IMG/VR virus record: IMGVR_UViG_3300025138_000155
Coordinates: 1-34,719 of that record
Strand: one strand, 5' to 3'
Length of the DNA: 34,719 nucleotides
DNA from: a virus
In this document: positions 1-7,067 of the stretch, in pieces
How positions within the stretch are numbered: position 1 is the stretch's first letter
Layout of the letters: each line of letters opens with the position of its first letter
Made by a program: the position numbers and the translations under genes
Notes under the pieces: generated by a model
The model's database searches: none
Told to the model about the DNA's origin: nothing
The model's input: only the letters and a program-made list of their open reading frames with translations

Positions 1-60
1 TTCCATGCGTGTTTTAACGTTGATGGATTGCTTCGCGGCGACTTTAAAACACGCATGGAA
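1..60. repeat. Perfect 17-bp inverted repeat at the window edge
   Basis: Bases 1-17 are the exact reverse complement of bases 44-60, leaving a 26-base loop. The repeat begins at base 1 and lies inside the portal reading frame. Codons 44-60 fit the portal family (KTRMEA), while the codons of the left arm (FHAC) do not fit it well. A fold-back or amplification/assembly artefact at a contig end is the simplest explanation. Confidence 0.9.
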
Positions 61-213
61 GCCCATGCCACGTCAATTCAGAACGGCATTAGAACGCCAA
101 ACGAAGTGCGCGATCTGGAAAACATGAGCGCGCGGGATGAGGGCAATGACCTGATGATCCAAGGCGCAACCGTTCCAATTAAAAATCAAGTGATCGGAGA
201 TCAAGATGAGTAA
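1..213 (+). CDS. Portal protein, C-terminal fragment
   Basis: This is the last 70 residues of an HK97-type portal, the dodecameric ring through which DNA enters and leaves the head. The frame is open from the window edge to TAA at 211-213. The visible tail has the family pattern NVDGLLRGD followed by a basic helix, then GIRTPNEVRDLEN, which is the usual end of the portal stem and clip region in phages of this type. The next gene, the head protease, overlaps it by 8 bases (ATG at 206), the normal portal-protease-capsid order. The first 4 to 6 codons are suspect because bases 1-17 are an exact inverted copy of bases 44-60, so the true upstream sequence may differ. Family and gene order make the call firm; the missing N-terminus is outside the window. 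Confidence 0.88.
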   Translation, partial: FHACFNVDGLLRGDFKTRMEAHATSIQNGIRTPNEVRDLENMSARDEGNDLMIQGATVPIKNQVIGDQDE

Positions 214-760
214 AGAAATCAGAACGCTTGATACTAGCGTTGAAATCCGAGCCGACGAGGATGGCATAAAAGTCAGCGGATATGCAGCGGTTTTTGATGA
301 AGAAACCAACATAGGCGGTCAGTTCATGGAAAAGATCGCGCGCGGCGCATTTGTTGACGCGGTGAACCGTGATGACGTTGTGTTTTTGATCAATCATGAA
401 GGTCTGCCATTGGCGCGCACACGGTCAGGCACGTTGACGCTGCGCGAGGACGAGCGCGGCTTATACATGGAAAGCAATCTGGATGAAAACGACCCAGACG
501 TCAGGGCATTAGTTCCCAAAATGAAACGCGGCGATCTGGACAAAATGTCGTTTGCATTTCGCCCAACTCGGCAGTCTTGGGATGACAGCGGCAACATACC
601 GACCCGCACAATTGAGGAAGCCTCTTTGTATGACGTCAGCATAGTAACAACGCCTGCATATGACGGCACAGAGATCGGCTTGCGGTCGCTAGAAGCGCAC
701 CGAGCAGATCAGCAAATTTCGCACGCTGCAAGGCGGCTGCGGATGAAGTCTAAAATTTAA
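206..760 (+). CDS. HK97-family prohead maturation protease
   Basis: Serine protease of the HK97 prohead (peptidase U35/S78) family, which cleaves scaffold segments and capsid N-termini inside the procapsid and then itself. The 184 residues match the usual length. The N-terminal VSGYAAVFDEE strand, the LINHEG motif with His64 and the KMSFAFRP motif with Ser115 are the family signature; His64 and Ser115 are the likely catalytic pair. After about residue 150 the sequence becomes basic and low in structure, as expected for a tail that can be self-processed. The ATG lies inside the end of the portal gene (8-base overlap), implying coupled translation. The capsid gene follows after a 138-base structured leader. 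The assignment is by motif and position and is secure. Confidence 0.95.
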   Translation: MSKEIRTLDTSVEIRADEDGIKVSGYAAVFDEETNIGGQFMEKIARGAFVDAVNRDDVVFLINHEGLPLARTRSGTLTLREDERGLYMESNLDENDPDVRALVPKMKRGDLDKMSFAFRPTRQSWDDSGNIPTRTIEEASLYDVSIVTTPAYDGTEIGLRSLEAHRADQQISHAARRLRMKSKI

Positions 761-778
761 TTAACTCAACAGTTTAAC

Positions 779-872
779 CGCGCTTTGGCGCGCTGAAAAA
801 CGGCGGTTCCCGCTGTTTGCCCTAATCCTGCGGCTTGGGCAACCGCGCGGATCGAACGTCGTGATGACGTCC
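779..872 (+). promoter_or_regulatory. Structured leader of the capsid gene with conserved ACGTC/GACGT hairpin
   Basis: The 138-base gap before the capsid gene holds several stems: CGCGC-TTTG-GCGCG at 779-792, GCGG/CCGC around a 9-base loop at 830-846, and ACGTC-GTGAT-GACGT at 856-870. The last two recur in the same order before the tail tube gene, and the last recurs before the gene at 30801. A TGGAGGCCC ribosome site follows at about 885. The recurrence before the gene groups needing most product suggests an RNA element or protein site for expression or stability. The function is inferred; the repeats and stems are visible. Confidence 0.6.
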
Positions 873-898
873 AAATCCCTTAGATGGAGGCCCATTAG

Positions 899-2146
899 AT
901 GGCTAACTCTGCAATTGAATTGCGGGAATCAATGGCGCGTATTGCGACCAATGCCCGTGCAAAATTAGACGAAGTTCAAGACAACACTCCAGAAGATCGT
1001 GCCGCTGAGATTGAGCGTGAATTTGACGCCATGATGGCCGATCACGATCAGCTTGGTCAACGCGCCGAGCGCATGGAAAAAGCTGACGCGGCAATCACCA
1101 AATCAGAAGAAATTGACTACTCCAAGCGCCCACAATTCGAAGATCGCAGCGCGCCTGCGGTTGATAACGGCGTTTCAATTTCTTACCGCAACGCATTCTG
1201 CGAAATGATCGCACACGGTGGTGTTGCTAACATGAGCGTTGAAGCGCGCTCAGTTTTAGAGACAGAAAATCGCGTTCAAACGGCTGGCACAAACAGCGCA
1301 GGCGGCTTTACTGTCCCTGTTGAATTGGCTGGCTACATTGAGAAAGCAATGCTGGCGTCAGGTCCGATGTATGATGACGCGCTGTTCACAACCGTAAACA
1401 CAGCGGCTGGCAACACGTTCAACATCCCGACCATCGATGACACTGCCAAAACTGCGGCGGCGCACACTGAAGGTGGCGCGGTCACAGATGACGGCGGCGA
1501 GGATGCAACTTTTGCGCAGAAAACTCTCAGCGCATACGCATTTGACACTGAGTGGCTGCGCTGGTCTGCCGAGTTGAACACAGACAGTGTGTTGAACATG
1601 GAAAGCCTGCTTGGCGAATTGCTTGGTGAGCGCATGGGTCGGACTGCCAACACAGCCTTGACCACTGGTTCTGGTTCAAGCGCGGTTGAAGGCATTGTGA
1701 CAGGTTCGTCACTTGGCAAAACTGCGGCAGCGACTGCGGCTGTAACTGGCGACGAAATCCTTGATCTGATCCATTCGGTCGATCCAGCTTATCGCGCCTC
1801 GCCAAGCACTGCGATCATGATGAACGACAGCACTTTGTCGGCTGTTCGCAAGCTGAAAGATGGCAACGGAAACTACCTGTGGCAAATGGGAAACTTCCAA
1901 GCCGGGGTGCCTAATTCGCTCCTCGGCTACAATGTTGTGATCAACCAAGCGATGGACAGCTTGGCGACCGCTAAAAAGGTCATGATCTTTGGCGACATGT
2001 CAAAATTTTATGTTCGCAAAGTTGGCGCGCCTTCGATCTATGTCGCGCGTGAGCGTTTTGCGCCTGACTTTGGCATTCTTGGTTATATCCGCTTTGATGG
2101 TTGCTTGGTTAACACTGCAGCAATCAAGCACATGATCACTGCTTAA
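899..2146 (+). CDS. Major capsid protein, HK97 fold
   Basis: Major head protein of the HK97 gp5 family (phage_capsid). It has 415 residues. Residues 1-90 are charged and helical (many E, R, D), the delta domain that scaffolds assembly and is removed by the protease. The mature region seems to start near the serine/asparagine stretch around residue 95-125; AGGFTVPVELAGYIEKAM is the typical start of the folded core, and GYNVVINQAMD with FGDMSKFYVRK near the C-terminus is the conserved A-domain pattern. The ATG at 899 follows a TGGAGG ribosome site. An intrinsic terminator lies right after the stop, so most transcripts may end here, giving excess capsid message over the connector genes. The identification is secure. 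Confidence 0.96.
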   Translation: MANSAIELRESMARIATNARAKLDEVQDNTPEDRAAEIEREFDAMMADHDQLGQRAERMEKADAAITKSEEIDYSKRPQFEDRSAPAVDNGVSISYRNAFCEMIAHGGVANMSVEARSVLETENRVQTAGTNSAGGFTVPVELAGYIEKAMLASGPMYDDALFTTVNTAAGNTFNIPTIDDTAKTAAAHTEGGAVTDDGGEDATFAQKTLSAYAFDTEWLRWSAELNTDSVLNMESLLGELLGERMGRTANTALTTGSGSSAVEGIVTGSSLGKTAAATAAVTGDEILDLIHSVDPAYRASPSTAIMMNDSTLSAVRKLKDGNGNYLWQMGNFQAGVPNSLLGYNVVINQAMDSLATAKKVMIFGDMSKFYVRKVGAPSIYVARERFAPDFGILGYIRFDGCLVNTAAIKHMITA

Positions 2147-2154
2147 TTGATATC

Positions 2155-2190
2155 GGGCGGGGCTATCATGGCCCTGCCCATTCCTTTTTT
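2155..2190 (+). terminator. Intrinsic terminator after the capsid gene
   Basis: GGGCGGGGC at 2155-2163 pairs with GCCCTGCCC at 2171-2179 (9 bp with one G-U pair, 7-base loop) and is followed by TTCCTTTTTT. It lies 9 bases after the capsid stop and just before the ribosome site of the next gene, so it can attenuate expression of the connector and tail genes. Confidence 0.85.
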
Positions 2191-2206
2191 CGGAAGGTTT
2201 TTCAAG

Positions 2207-2395
2207 ATGAAAATTAGAATGTTAACCAGCATGGCGGGTGCCGATTTTTCGCACAACTTTGGCGATGAAATTGAAGTTACCGATGCTGAAGGCAAGCGAT
2301 ATATTGAGGCTGGCATTGCCGAGCCAGTAATCAACGCCACCAAGATTGAACGCGCGGTGAAAAAAGTCGTTAAAAGCAAAGCGACCAAAAAATGA
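2207..2395 (+). CDS. Small head protein, unknown function
   Basis: A 62-residue basic protein beginning MKIRMLTSMAGADFSH. I chose ATG 2207, which follows a GGAAGG ribosome site; the in-frame codons from 2147 run through the terminator hairpin and are unlikely to be translated. The pattern of a short beta-rich N-terminus with GDEIEVTDAEGKRYIEAGIAEPV, then a lysine-rich tail (KKVVKSKATKK), is common for a small protein between capsid and connector genes in alphaproteobacterial prophages. It may be a head accessory or decoration protein, but no role is proven. Its stop overlaps the next gene by 4 bases. Confidence 0.75.
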   Translation: MKIRMLTSMAGADFSHNFGDEIEVTDAEGKRYIEAGIAEPVINATKIERAVKKVVKSKATKK

Positions 2396-2988
2396 CACTG
2401 ACCGCACAGCACGCACTTGAACTGGTCACGCCACCGTTAGCGCAGCCTATATCGTTGGCCGAGGCCAAGTCGCAACTGCGTGTTGAACACAATGACGATG
2501 ACACGATCATCTCTCGCCTAATTGGCGTTGCGGTCGCTTATGTTGACGCTACTGGCGCTCTGGGTGCTTGCATGATGACGCAAACTTGGGGTCAATGGCT
2601 GGGACAAAACCCCGGCACCGTGACGCTATTGCTTGGCCCTGTGCAATCTGTATCTGCGGTCAAATATTACGACGTCAACAACGCGCTGCAAACCGACACG
2701 CTGTCGAATTACAATATTCTCGGCACCAAAACGCGCACAATTGTTGCGCCGAAAAATGGCTTTAATTGGCCGACAACATTTCAGCGAGATGACGCAATTC
2801 AAATTCAATATGCGTGCGGCTATGGCGGCACGTCCTACAGTGTCCCCCAGAACGTCCGACACGCGATGATAATGCTGGTGGCTCACCTGTATGAAAACCG
2901 CGAGGCCACGCAAGGCGACAAGCTGATATCTGTGCCGTTTGGCTTTGACGAAATGCTGGGACAAAGCCGAGGACATTGGTATGGCTAG
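2392..2988 (+). CDS. Head-tail connector (gp6/phiE125 gp8-like)
   Basis: Adaptor protein of the gp6 / phiE125 gp8-like family, which forms the ring under the portal. It has 198 residues. The N-terminus PPLAQPISLAEAKSQLRVEHNDDDTIISRLIGVAVAYVD is the signature helix pair of the family (SLAEAK..L.v...DDD..I..li..A....). The central beta-rich part includes LLLGPVQSVSAVKYYD, also typical. The ATG at 2392 overlaps the previous stop. It is followed by the head-closure gene with an 8-base overlap, the standard order connector, closure, gp10-like, tail terminator. High confidence from motif and order. Confidence 0.9.
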   Translation: MTLTAQHALELVTPPLAQPISLAEAKSQLRVEHNDDDTIISRLIGVAVAYVDATGALGACMMTQTWGQWLGQNPGTVTLLLGPVQSVSAVKYYDVNNALQTDTLSNYNILGTKTRTIVAPKNGFNWPTTFQRDDAIQIQYACGYGGTSYSVPQNVRHAMIMLVAHLYENREATQGDKLISVPFGFDEMLGQSRGHWYG

Positions 2989-3316
2989 GGCAGGATTGCT
3001 GCGCGACCGCGTCACATTTCAGCGGCTTGATGCTGGGTCAGACGCATATGGAAACGAATATAACAACTGGTCAGACTTGGCGACACGATCTGCAGAATTG
3101 ACCGAAAAAACAGGCCAGCGGCAAGTTGAGGGCGGCGCACTGCAAGACGTGGCACGCGCTATTCTGCTATGTCGCTCTGACAGCGTCACAGCGGCCATAA
3201 CAGCGGCAGATCGCGTGATTGCGCGCGGTATTACTTGGAGCATACAGACGGCAACACAGGCCGACGCCAAAGGCGAAATGCGCGAGTTTGTGCTAGAAAA
3301 AGGCGTCGCGTCGTGA
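2981..3316 (+). CDS. Head closure / head-tail joining protein
   Basis: A 111-residue protein of the SPP1 gp16-like head-tail joining family. The start MARAGLLRDRVTFQRLDAG with a following YGNEYNNWSDL is the family signature (rDRVtfqr......YGn....w). The end, near ITWSIQTATQADAKGEMREFVLEKG, also fits. I chose ATG 2981 because the signature begins there and it overlaps the connector stop; the longer open frame from 2939 only reads through the connector gene. It should plug the connector ring and dock the tail. Confidence 0.9.
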   Translation: MARAGLLRDRVTFQRLDAGSDAYGNEYNNWSDLATRSAELTEKTGQRQVEGGALQDVARAILLCRSDSVTAAITAADRVIARGITWSIQTATQADAKGEMREFVLEKGVAS

Positions 3317-3702
3317 AGGTTACGGGCCAGCGCGCTTTATCAAAGCAGCTTAAAAAAATGCCTGACACGGTGCGCGAGGAATTGGAAAAAGTCACGCGCC
3401 GATCAACCAAGCGTTATCGTAATTTTGCGCGCAGGATTGCGCCAAAAGCCAGCGGCAAAACGATCAACGCAATTACCAGTCACGTCATGGTCAACGACAA
3501 CGGCGTTTTAGGTTTTGTCAATTTCAACACAGGCACAAAAGAAAGCGCAATTAGGCAGGTCAGCATTTCGTATGGCGCAACTCGCAAAGATCGCGGATCG
3601 ATGCAGGGTTATCAATACATCCAAACCACTCGCAATTTCATTGGCGATAAATTCCAGCGCGCAATCAAACGCGCGGTCAAAATCGGAATGGAGAAAGCAT
3701 AA
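3313..3702 (+). CDS. HK97 gp10-like tail component
   Basis: A basic 129-residue protein of the HK97 gp10 family, a tail-completion or neck component. The N-terminal pattern VTGQRALSKQLKKMPDTVREELEKVTRRSTKRYRNFARRIAP followed by KASGKTINAI is the family hallmark (amphipathic helix with R/K, then AP..tG.l). The start is GTG 3313, overlapping the previous TGA in a 4-base GTGA; a longer frame from 3235 would read through the head-closure gene. Its stop overlaps the next ATG. Confidence 0.85.
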   Translation: MKVTGQRALSKQLKKMPDTVREELEKVTRRSTKRYRNFARRIAPKASGKTINAITSHVMVNDNGVLGFVNFNTGTKESAIRQVSISYGATRKDRGSMQGYQYIQTTRNFIGDKFQRAIKRAVKIGMEKA

Positions 3703-4118
3703 TGGCTGACGGTTTCGGACTTGCGCTGCAGAAAGGTATCCGCACGCGGTTGATTAATTATAGCGATCTGACAGCGCTGATATCGACGCGCGTATATGAC
3801 GAGCCGCCTGCAGATGTTGTGTTTCCATACCTGCGTTTTGTTGAGGTACAGCCACGCATTTTTGACGTCGATGACAAGACAGGCGCGCGGGTTGATTTAA
3901 CTATGCGCGCACATTCTCGCAGCGCGTCAGGTCGCGTTGAAGCAACGCAAGTTGTTGAGGCTGTCAGGGCTGCACTGCACAGGCAGGAAGCCAGCGTGAC
4001 AACGACAGGTTTTAACCTGATTGAACTTATTTTTGATGATTATTTCGCTGAGAGAGACGCCGATGGGCGAGGCTACACAGCCTATATTTCGTTCAACGTA
4101 ATGATGGAGACCACTTAG
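3702..4118 (+). CDS. Tail terminator / completion protein (DUF3168-like)
   Basis: A 138-residue protein of the DUF3168 (tail completion) type. The N-terminus FGLALQKGIRTRLINYSDLTALISTRVYDEPPADVVFPYLRF matches the family pattern (lq.al...L..d..l..lv..rvyd..P....fPYv..g). The rest is a beta-rich core. This protein caps the finished tail tube and joins it to the head. The ATG overlaps the previous stop, and the gene is followed by an 82-base leader before the tail tube gene, so the head-neck transcript may have its boundary here. Confidence 0.85.
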   Translation: MADGFGLALQKGIRTRLINYSDLTALISTRVYDEPPADVVFPYLRFVEVQPRIFDVDDKTGARVDLTMRAHSRSASGRVEATQVVEAVRAALHRQEASVTTTGFNLIELIFDDYFAERDADGRGYTAYISFNVMMETT

Positions 4119-4135
4119 GTTTTTCACGCCTTTTC

Positions 4136-4172
4136 GCGGCTTAGGCACCCGCTCTTGAACGTCGGATGACGT
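4136..4172 (+). promoter_or_regulatory. Structured leader of the tail tube gene, second copy of the conserved hairpin
   Basis: GCGG at 4136-4139 pairs with CCGC at 4149-4152 around a 9-base loop (CTTAGGCAC), and ACGTC at 4159-4163 pairs with GACGT at 4168-4172 around GGAT. Both elements, with the same order and similar loops, occur before the capsid gene. An AAGGAG ribosome site follows at about 4187. Confidence 0.6.
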
Positions 4173-4200
4173 CCATTTTCCCACAGAAGGAGCCACGACA

Positions 4201-4641
4201 ATGGCAAAGCAACTTGGGCGCGGCTTGCTGCTGGCGCTTGGCACAGAGGCCGATGGCGATGCAAACGCAAATGACACTTATACAACAATTGCAGGCATCA
4301 ATTCAAAGTCTTTAACAATCAACAATTCGCCAATCGATGCAACAACGCCAGTTGATGGCGCTGAAGCTGGCGTGATCTGGTCTGAGAGTTTGTCTGGTCT
4401 GAAACAGATGACGATCAGCGGAGATGGCATTTTTGCTGGCACGACCAGCTTGGACGCATTTAACACGCTAGTTCTCTCGGCCAGCCCAATTAGAAACATC
4501 AAGATCACTGTGCCAAGTTTTGGGGCATATTATGGCGCGTTCCATGTTGATAGTTTTGAGATGGGCGGCGAGACTGAAGGCGCTGTGACGTTTTCGATCA
4601 GCCTATCATCTTCAACATTGGTCACATTCGTCGCTGATTAA
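4201..4641 (+). CDS. Major tail tube protein
   Basis: Tail tube subunit, 146 residues, of the phage major tail protein family. It starts MAKQLGRGLLLALGT, then YTTIAGINSKSLTINNSPIDATTPVDG, the characteristic tube-protein pattern (G....i.s....i.......D.t....). GETEGAVTFSISLSSSTLVTFVAD at the end is typical of a beta-sandwich tube protein. It has its own leader with a strong ribosome site, fitting a product needed in a few hundred copies per virion. Its stop overlaps the chaperone start by one base. Confidence 0.9.
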   Translation: MAKQLGRGLLLALGTEADGDANANDTYTTIAGINSKSLTINNSPIDATTPVDGAEAGVIWSESLSGLKQMTISGDGIFAGTTSLDAFNTLVLSASPIRNIKITVPSFGAYYGAFHVDSFEMGGETEGAVTFSISLSSSTLVTFVAD

Positions 4642-5012
4642 TGATAACCGCTGAAGCACCAAGAGGGGGCGTTGTCGAAACAATCGGTGACGCCTCTCAT
4701 TCGTTTGTTTTGCGGAACCGCGAAATTGAGCGTTTTGAGGATAAGCACAGAGGCATTTTTGAACTTTGGGAAGGCTTTTTTGATCGCGGCCAAAAGCCAA
4801 ATTCAAAAGAAGTGCGCGACTTGCTTGCGCTTGGTCTGGTCGGCGGTGGCAAAAAAGACGCCGAGGCCGATGCAATAATTCAAGCGGCTGGGCCAGAAAG
4901 CCTTTTGCGCTTTTATCAGATCGCGCAGGCCGTGCTTGGCGTGGCTTTCATGCCAGACGTCAACGACGAAACAGCATCAAAAAAAAAGTCAGCGAAAAGC
5001 CTCGCCGCTTAA
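4641..5012 (+). CDS. Tail assembly chaperone, GTA gp10-like, short form
   Basis: A 123-residue protein of the GTA gp10-like tail-chaperone family (Phage_TAC_11). The start GGVVETIGDASHSFVLRNREIERFEDKHRGIFELWEGFF matches the family (G......G....l.l.n.el..lE...g..i..l...f). It should coat the tape measure during tail assembly. Near its 3' end TCA AAA AAA AAG forms a classic A AAA AAG slippery heptamer, and the -1 frame is open to 5221, so a longer product is expected. The gene sits directly between tube and tape measure, the invariant chaperone position. Confidence 0.85.
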   Translation: MITAEAPRGGVVETIGDASHSFVLRNREIERFEDKHRGIFELWEGFFDRGQKPNSKEVRDLLALGLVGGGKKDAEADAIIQAAGPESLLRFYQIAQAVLGVAFMPDVNDETASKKKSAKSLAA

Positions 5013-5014
5013 AC

Positions 5015-5221
5015 GTGCGGCAGATGATTAAATCGGGAATAATCGCTGGTCTTAAACCTGACGATATTCGCGATATGATCCCAAAAGATGCCTTCTTAGT
5101 TTTCCAAGGATGGCAAGAAGCGCACGAACCCGCAACACCAGGATCAGGCGCGCCGACAAAAGCAGAATTAAATCAAATGATGGAGGCTGCGGCCAATGGC
5201 AATAAGCGCAGAACAGCTTAA
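5015..5221 (+). CDS. Downstream half of the tail chaperone (T domain)
   Basis: About 65-68 residues in the -1 frame relative to the chaperone. It contains IIAGLKPDDIRDMIPKDAFL and FQGWQEAHEP, resembling small GTA-region tail chaperones (L.p.e...m.p..f.....gw...h). It could start alone at GTG 5015 or ATG 5024, but neither has a good ribosome site, so frameshift fusion is the more likely route. The C-terminal part overlaps the tape measure start by 26 bases. Confidence 0.65.
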   Translation: MRQMIKSGIIAGLKPDDIRDMIPKDAFLVFQGWQEAHEPATPGSGAPTKAELNQMMEAAANGNKRRTA

Positions 5222-7067
5222 TATCATTTTATCTGCGCAAGATAAGGCGCTCACAAAGGCGCTTGATCGCAGCACAAAAAACGTCAACAGATTTGCGAAA
5301 AAATCGCAGCAAAATTTAAGCCGTACTTCAAAATCATTTGACAGCTTAGGCAAAGCGGCTCGACGGCTTGCGCCAATTATTGCGGCGGCGGTCAGTGTGG
5401 GCGCGGCAAAAAATGCAATAACGCTTGGCAAAGAAATAGGTGATCTTGCGCGCATTGCAGGGGTCGGCGCAGAAGAATTTCAAGAGTTGGCATTTGCGGC
5501 GCGCACTGTTGGCATTTCACAAGAAAAACTGTCTGACATTTTCAAGGACATGAATGACCGCGTTTCTGATTTTATTCAGACCGGCGGCGGTCCTATGAAA
5601 GATTTCTTTGAACAGGTCGCGCCGTTGGTTGGCGTTACTGCAGAGCAATTCAAAAATCTATCTGGTCCTGACGCGCTGCAACTTTATGTTGATACGCTTC
5701 AGAAGGCTGGGGCAAATCAACAAGATTTCACGTTTTATCTTGAAGCAATGGCGTCTGACGCCACCGCGCTTGTGCCGCTGCTGAAAGACAATGCCGCTGG
5801 CTTTAAAGAGTTAGGCAAAGAAGCGCGTGACGCAGGCGCAATCATGTCGGCTGACACAATTAAAGCGGCAGGCGAAATGGACAAAAAGCTGCAAACATTA
5901 AGCGCAACAATCAGCACAAAATTCTTGACGCAGCTTTCACATTCTGAGAAGGCGCTTGAAAGAATTGTCAAATTTATAACTGAGACAGCAATCCCAGCGT
6001 TTGGAAATTTCATTGATTCGGTTGGTGGGATATTAGAACTTGCTGATGAATTAGGCGTTAATTTAAATTCTGATGTAATTTTTGAATTAGACCCAAATGA
6101 CAACATAAATCGAATCGTAGAGAAACTCGCCGCACTGCGATCTGCAATTGATGATATAGAAGAAAAAGGCGAAAATATGACGGTTGGCGATGCCGCACAG
6201 CTTGAAAGTCTTATAGCTACGTTGAACAATCTTGAAGCGCGACGCCTTGAACTGGCGCAAGGCAATCCACTGCGTCCCGGTACTATACGACCTGACGATC
6301 AAGAGTCCGGCATTATTCCTGCCAACACAAAGATCGGTGACACGTCGGCAACCGACGCAATTCGTGATCAAGTCAAGGCATATGAGGATTTAGTGCGGTC
6401 GCTTAATCCAGCGGTTGACGCGACGATTGCATATGCCGAGCAGCTTCACATCATTAACGCAGAATTAGACAGCGGCAGAATTTCGCAAGATCAGTCGAAT
6501 GCGCTGATTGACCAAGCGCGTCAAGAAATGCAAAAAGCGCGGCGCGAGGCCAGCAAGTTTGCCAGTGTATTCGAAACTGTTGAGAGCAGCATTGAAAGCA
6601 GCATGATGTCGCTGGTGAGTGGCACAATGAACGTCAAAGACGCATTTAAATCTATGGCAGCGCAAGTAATATCAGAACTATATCGCGTTCTTGTTGTGCA
6701 GCGAATGGTCAACGCGGCAATATTCGCATTAGGTGGCGGCACTGGCGGGTTTTTTTCATCTATGCTGATGGGTACTCGCGCAGGCGGCGGCAGCGTACAA
6801 GCTGGAAACGCATACATGACAGGCGAAAGTGGTCGAGAGCTATTTGTGCCTGCGCAGAACGGCAGGATATTATCACCCGCGCAAACCCGCATGGCAGGTG
6901 GTGGCGAGTCTGTCACGGTCATTCAAAATATCAACATTTCAACTGGCGTGCAACAGACCGTAAGGTCTGAAATAAAATCCATGATGCCGCAAATCGCAGA
7001 TAACGCAAAGGCGGCTGTTTTGGATGCCAAGCGGCGCGGTGGATCATTTGGGAGGGCAATGGCATGA
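5196..7067 (+). CDS. Tape measure protein
   Basis: A 623-residue tape measure protein that sets tail length and leaves with the DNA. The N-terminus (AEQLNIILSAQDKALTKAL) and the long helical stretch rich in A, K, E and Q are typical. A hydrophobic segment is near residue 50-65 (RLAPIIAAAVSVGAAKNAI). The middle is coiled-coil-like, with DIEEKGENMTVGDAAQLESL. The C-terminal 130 residues match the lambda-type tape measure end: MNVKDAFKSMAAQVISELYR, then a glycine-rich part, GESGRELFVPAQNG and SVTVIQNINISTGVQQTVRSE. The start at ATG 5196 lies inside the chaperone reading frame with TGGAGG just upstream. The length implies a rather short tail, on the order of 90-100 nm at about 1.5 angstrom per residue (family rule, not measured). 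Confidence 0.93.
   Translation: MAISAEQLNIILSAQDKALTKALDRSTKNVNRFAKKSQQNLSRTSKSFDSLGKAARRLAPIIAAAVSVGAAKNAITLGKEIGDLARIAGVGAEEFQELAFAARTVGISQEKLSDIFKDMNDRVSDFIQTGGGPMKDFFEQVAPLVGVTAEQFKNLSGPDALQLYVDTLQKAGANQQDFTFYLEAMASDATALVPLLKDNAAGFKELGKEARDAGAIMSADTIKAAGEMDKKLQTLSATISTKFLTQLSHSEKALERIVKFITETAIPAFGNFIDSVGGILELADELGVNLNSDVIFELDPNDNINRIVEKLAALRSAIDDIEEKGENMTVGDAAQLESLIATLNNLEARRLELAQGNPLRPGTIRPDDQESGIIPANTKIGDTSATDAIRDQVKAYEDLVRSLNPAVDATIAYAEQLHIINAELDSGRISQDQSNALIDQARQEMQKARREASKFASVFETVESSIESSMMSLVSGTMNVKDAFKSMAAQVISELYRVLVVQRMVNAAIFALGGGTGGFFSSMLMGTRAGGGSVQAGNAYMTGESGRELFVPAQNGRILSPAQTRMAGGGESVTVIQNINISTGVQQTVRSEIKSMMPQIADNAKAAVLDAKRRGGSFGRAMA

Larger units (their letters stand above)
4641..5221 (+). 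other. Programmed -1 frameshift product of the tail chaperone (slip at 4982-4988)
   Basis: The heptamer A AAA AAG at 4982-4988 is in the correct phase for the upstream gene (TCA-AAA-AAA-AAG). After a -1 slip the ribosome reads GTC AGC GAA AAG CCT with no stop until TAG at 5219-5221, giving a fusion of 116 plus 77 residues (193 total). A 5-bp stem GCCGC/GCGGC at 5004-5021 lies 16 bases downstream and may help. This is the same arrangement as lambda G/GT, where the long form binds both tape measure and tube subunits. Confidence 0.8.

Noticed and set aside
5735-6265. Long antisense open frames under the tape measure and capsid genes
   Set aside because: Shadows of strongly coding forward genes: no ribosome sites and serine/alanine-rich nonsense translations.
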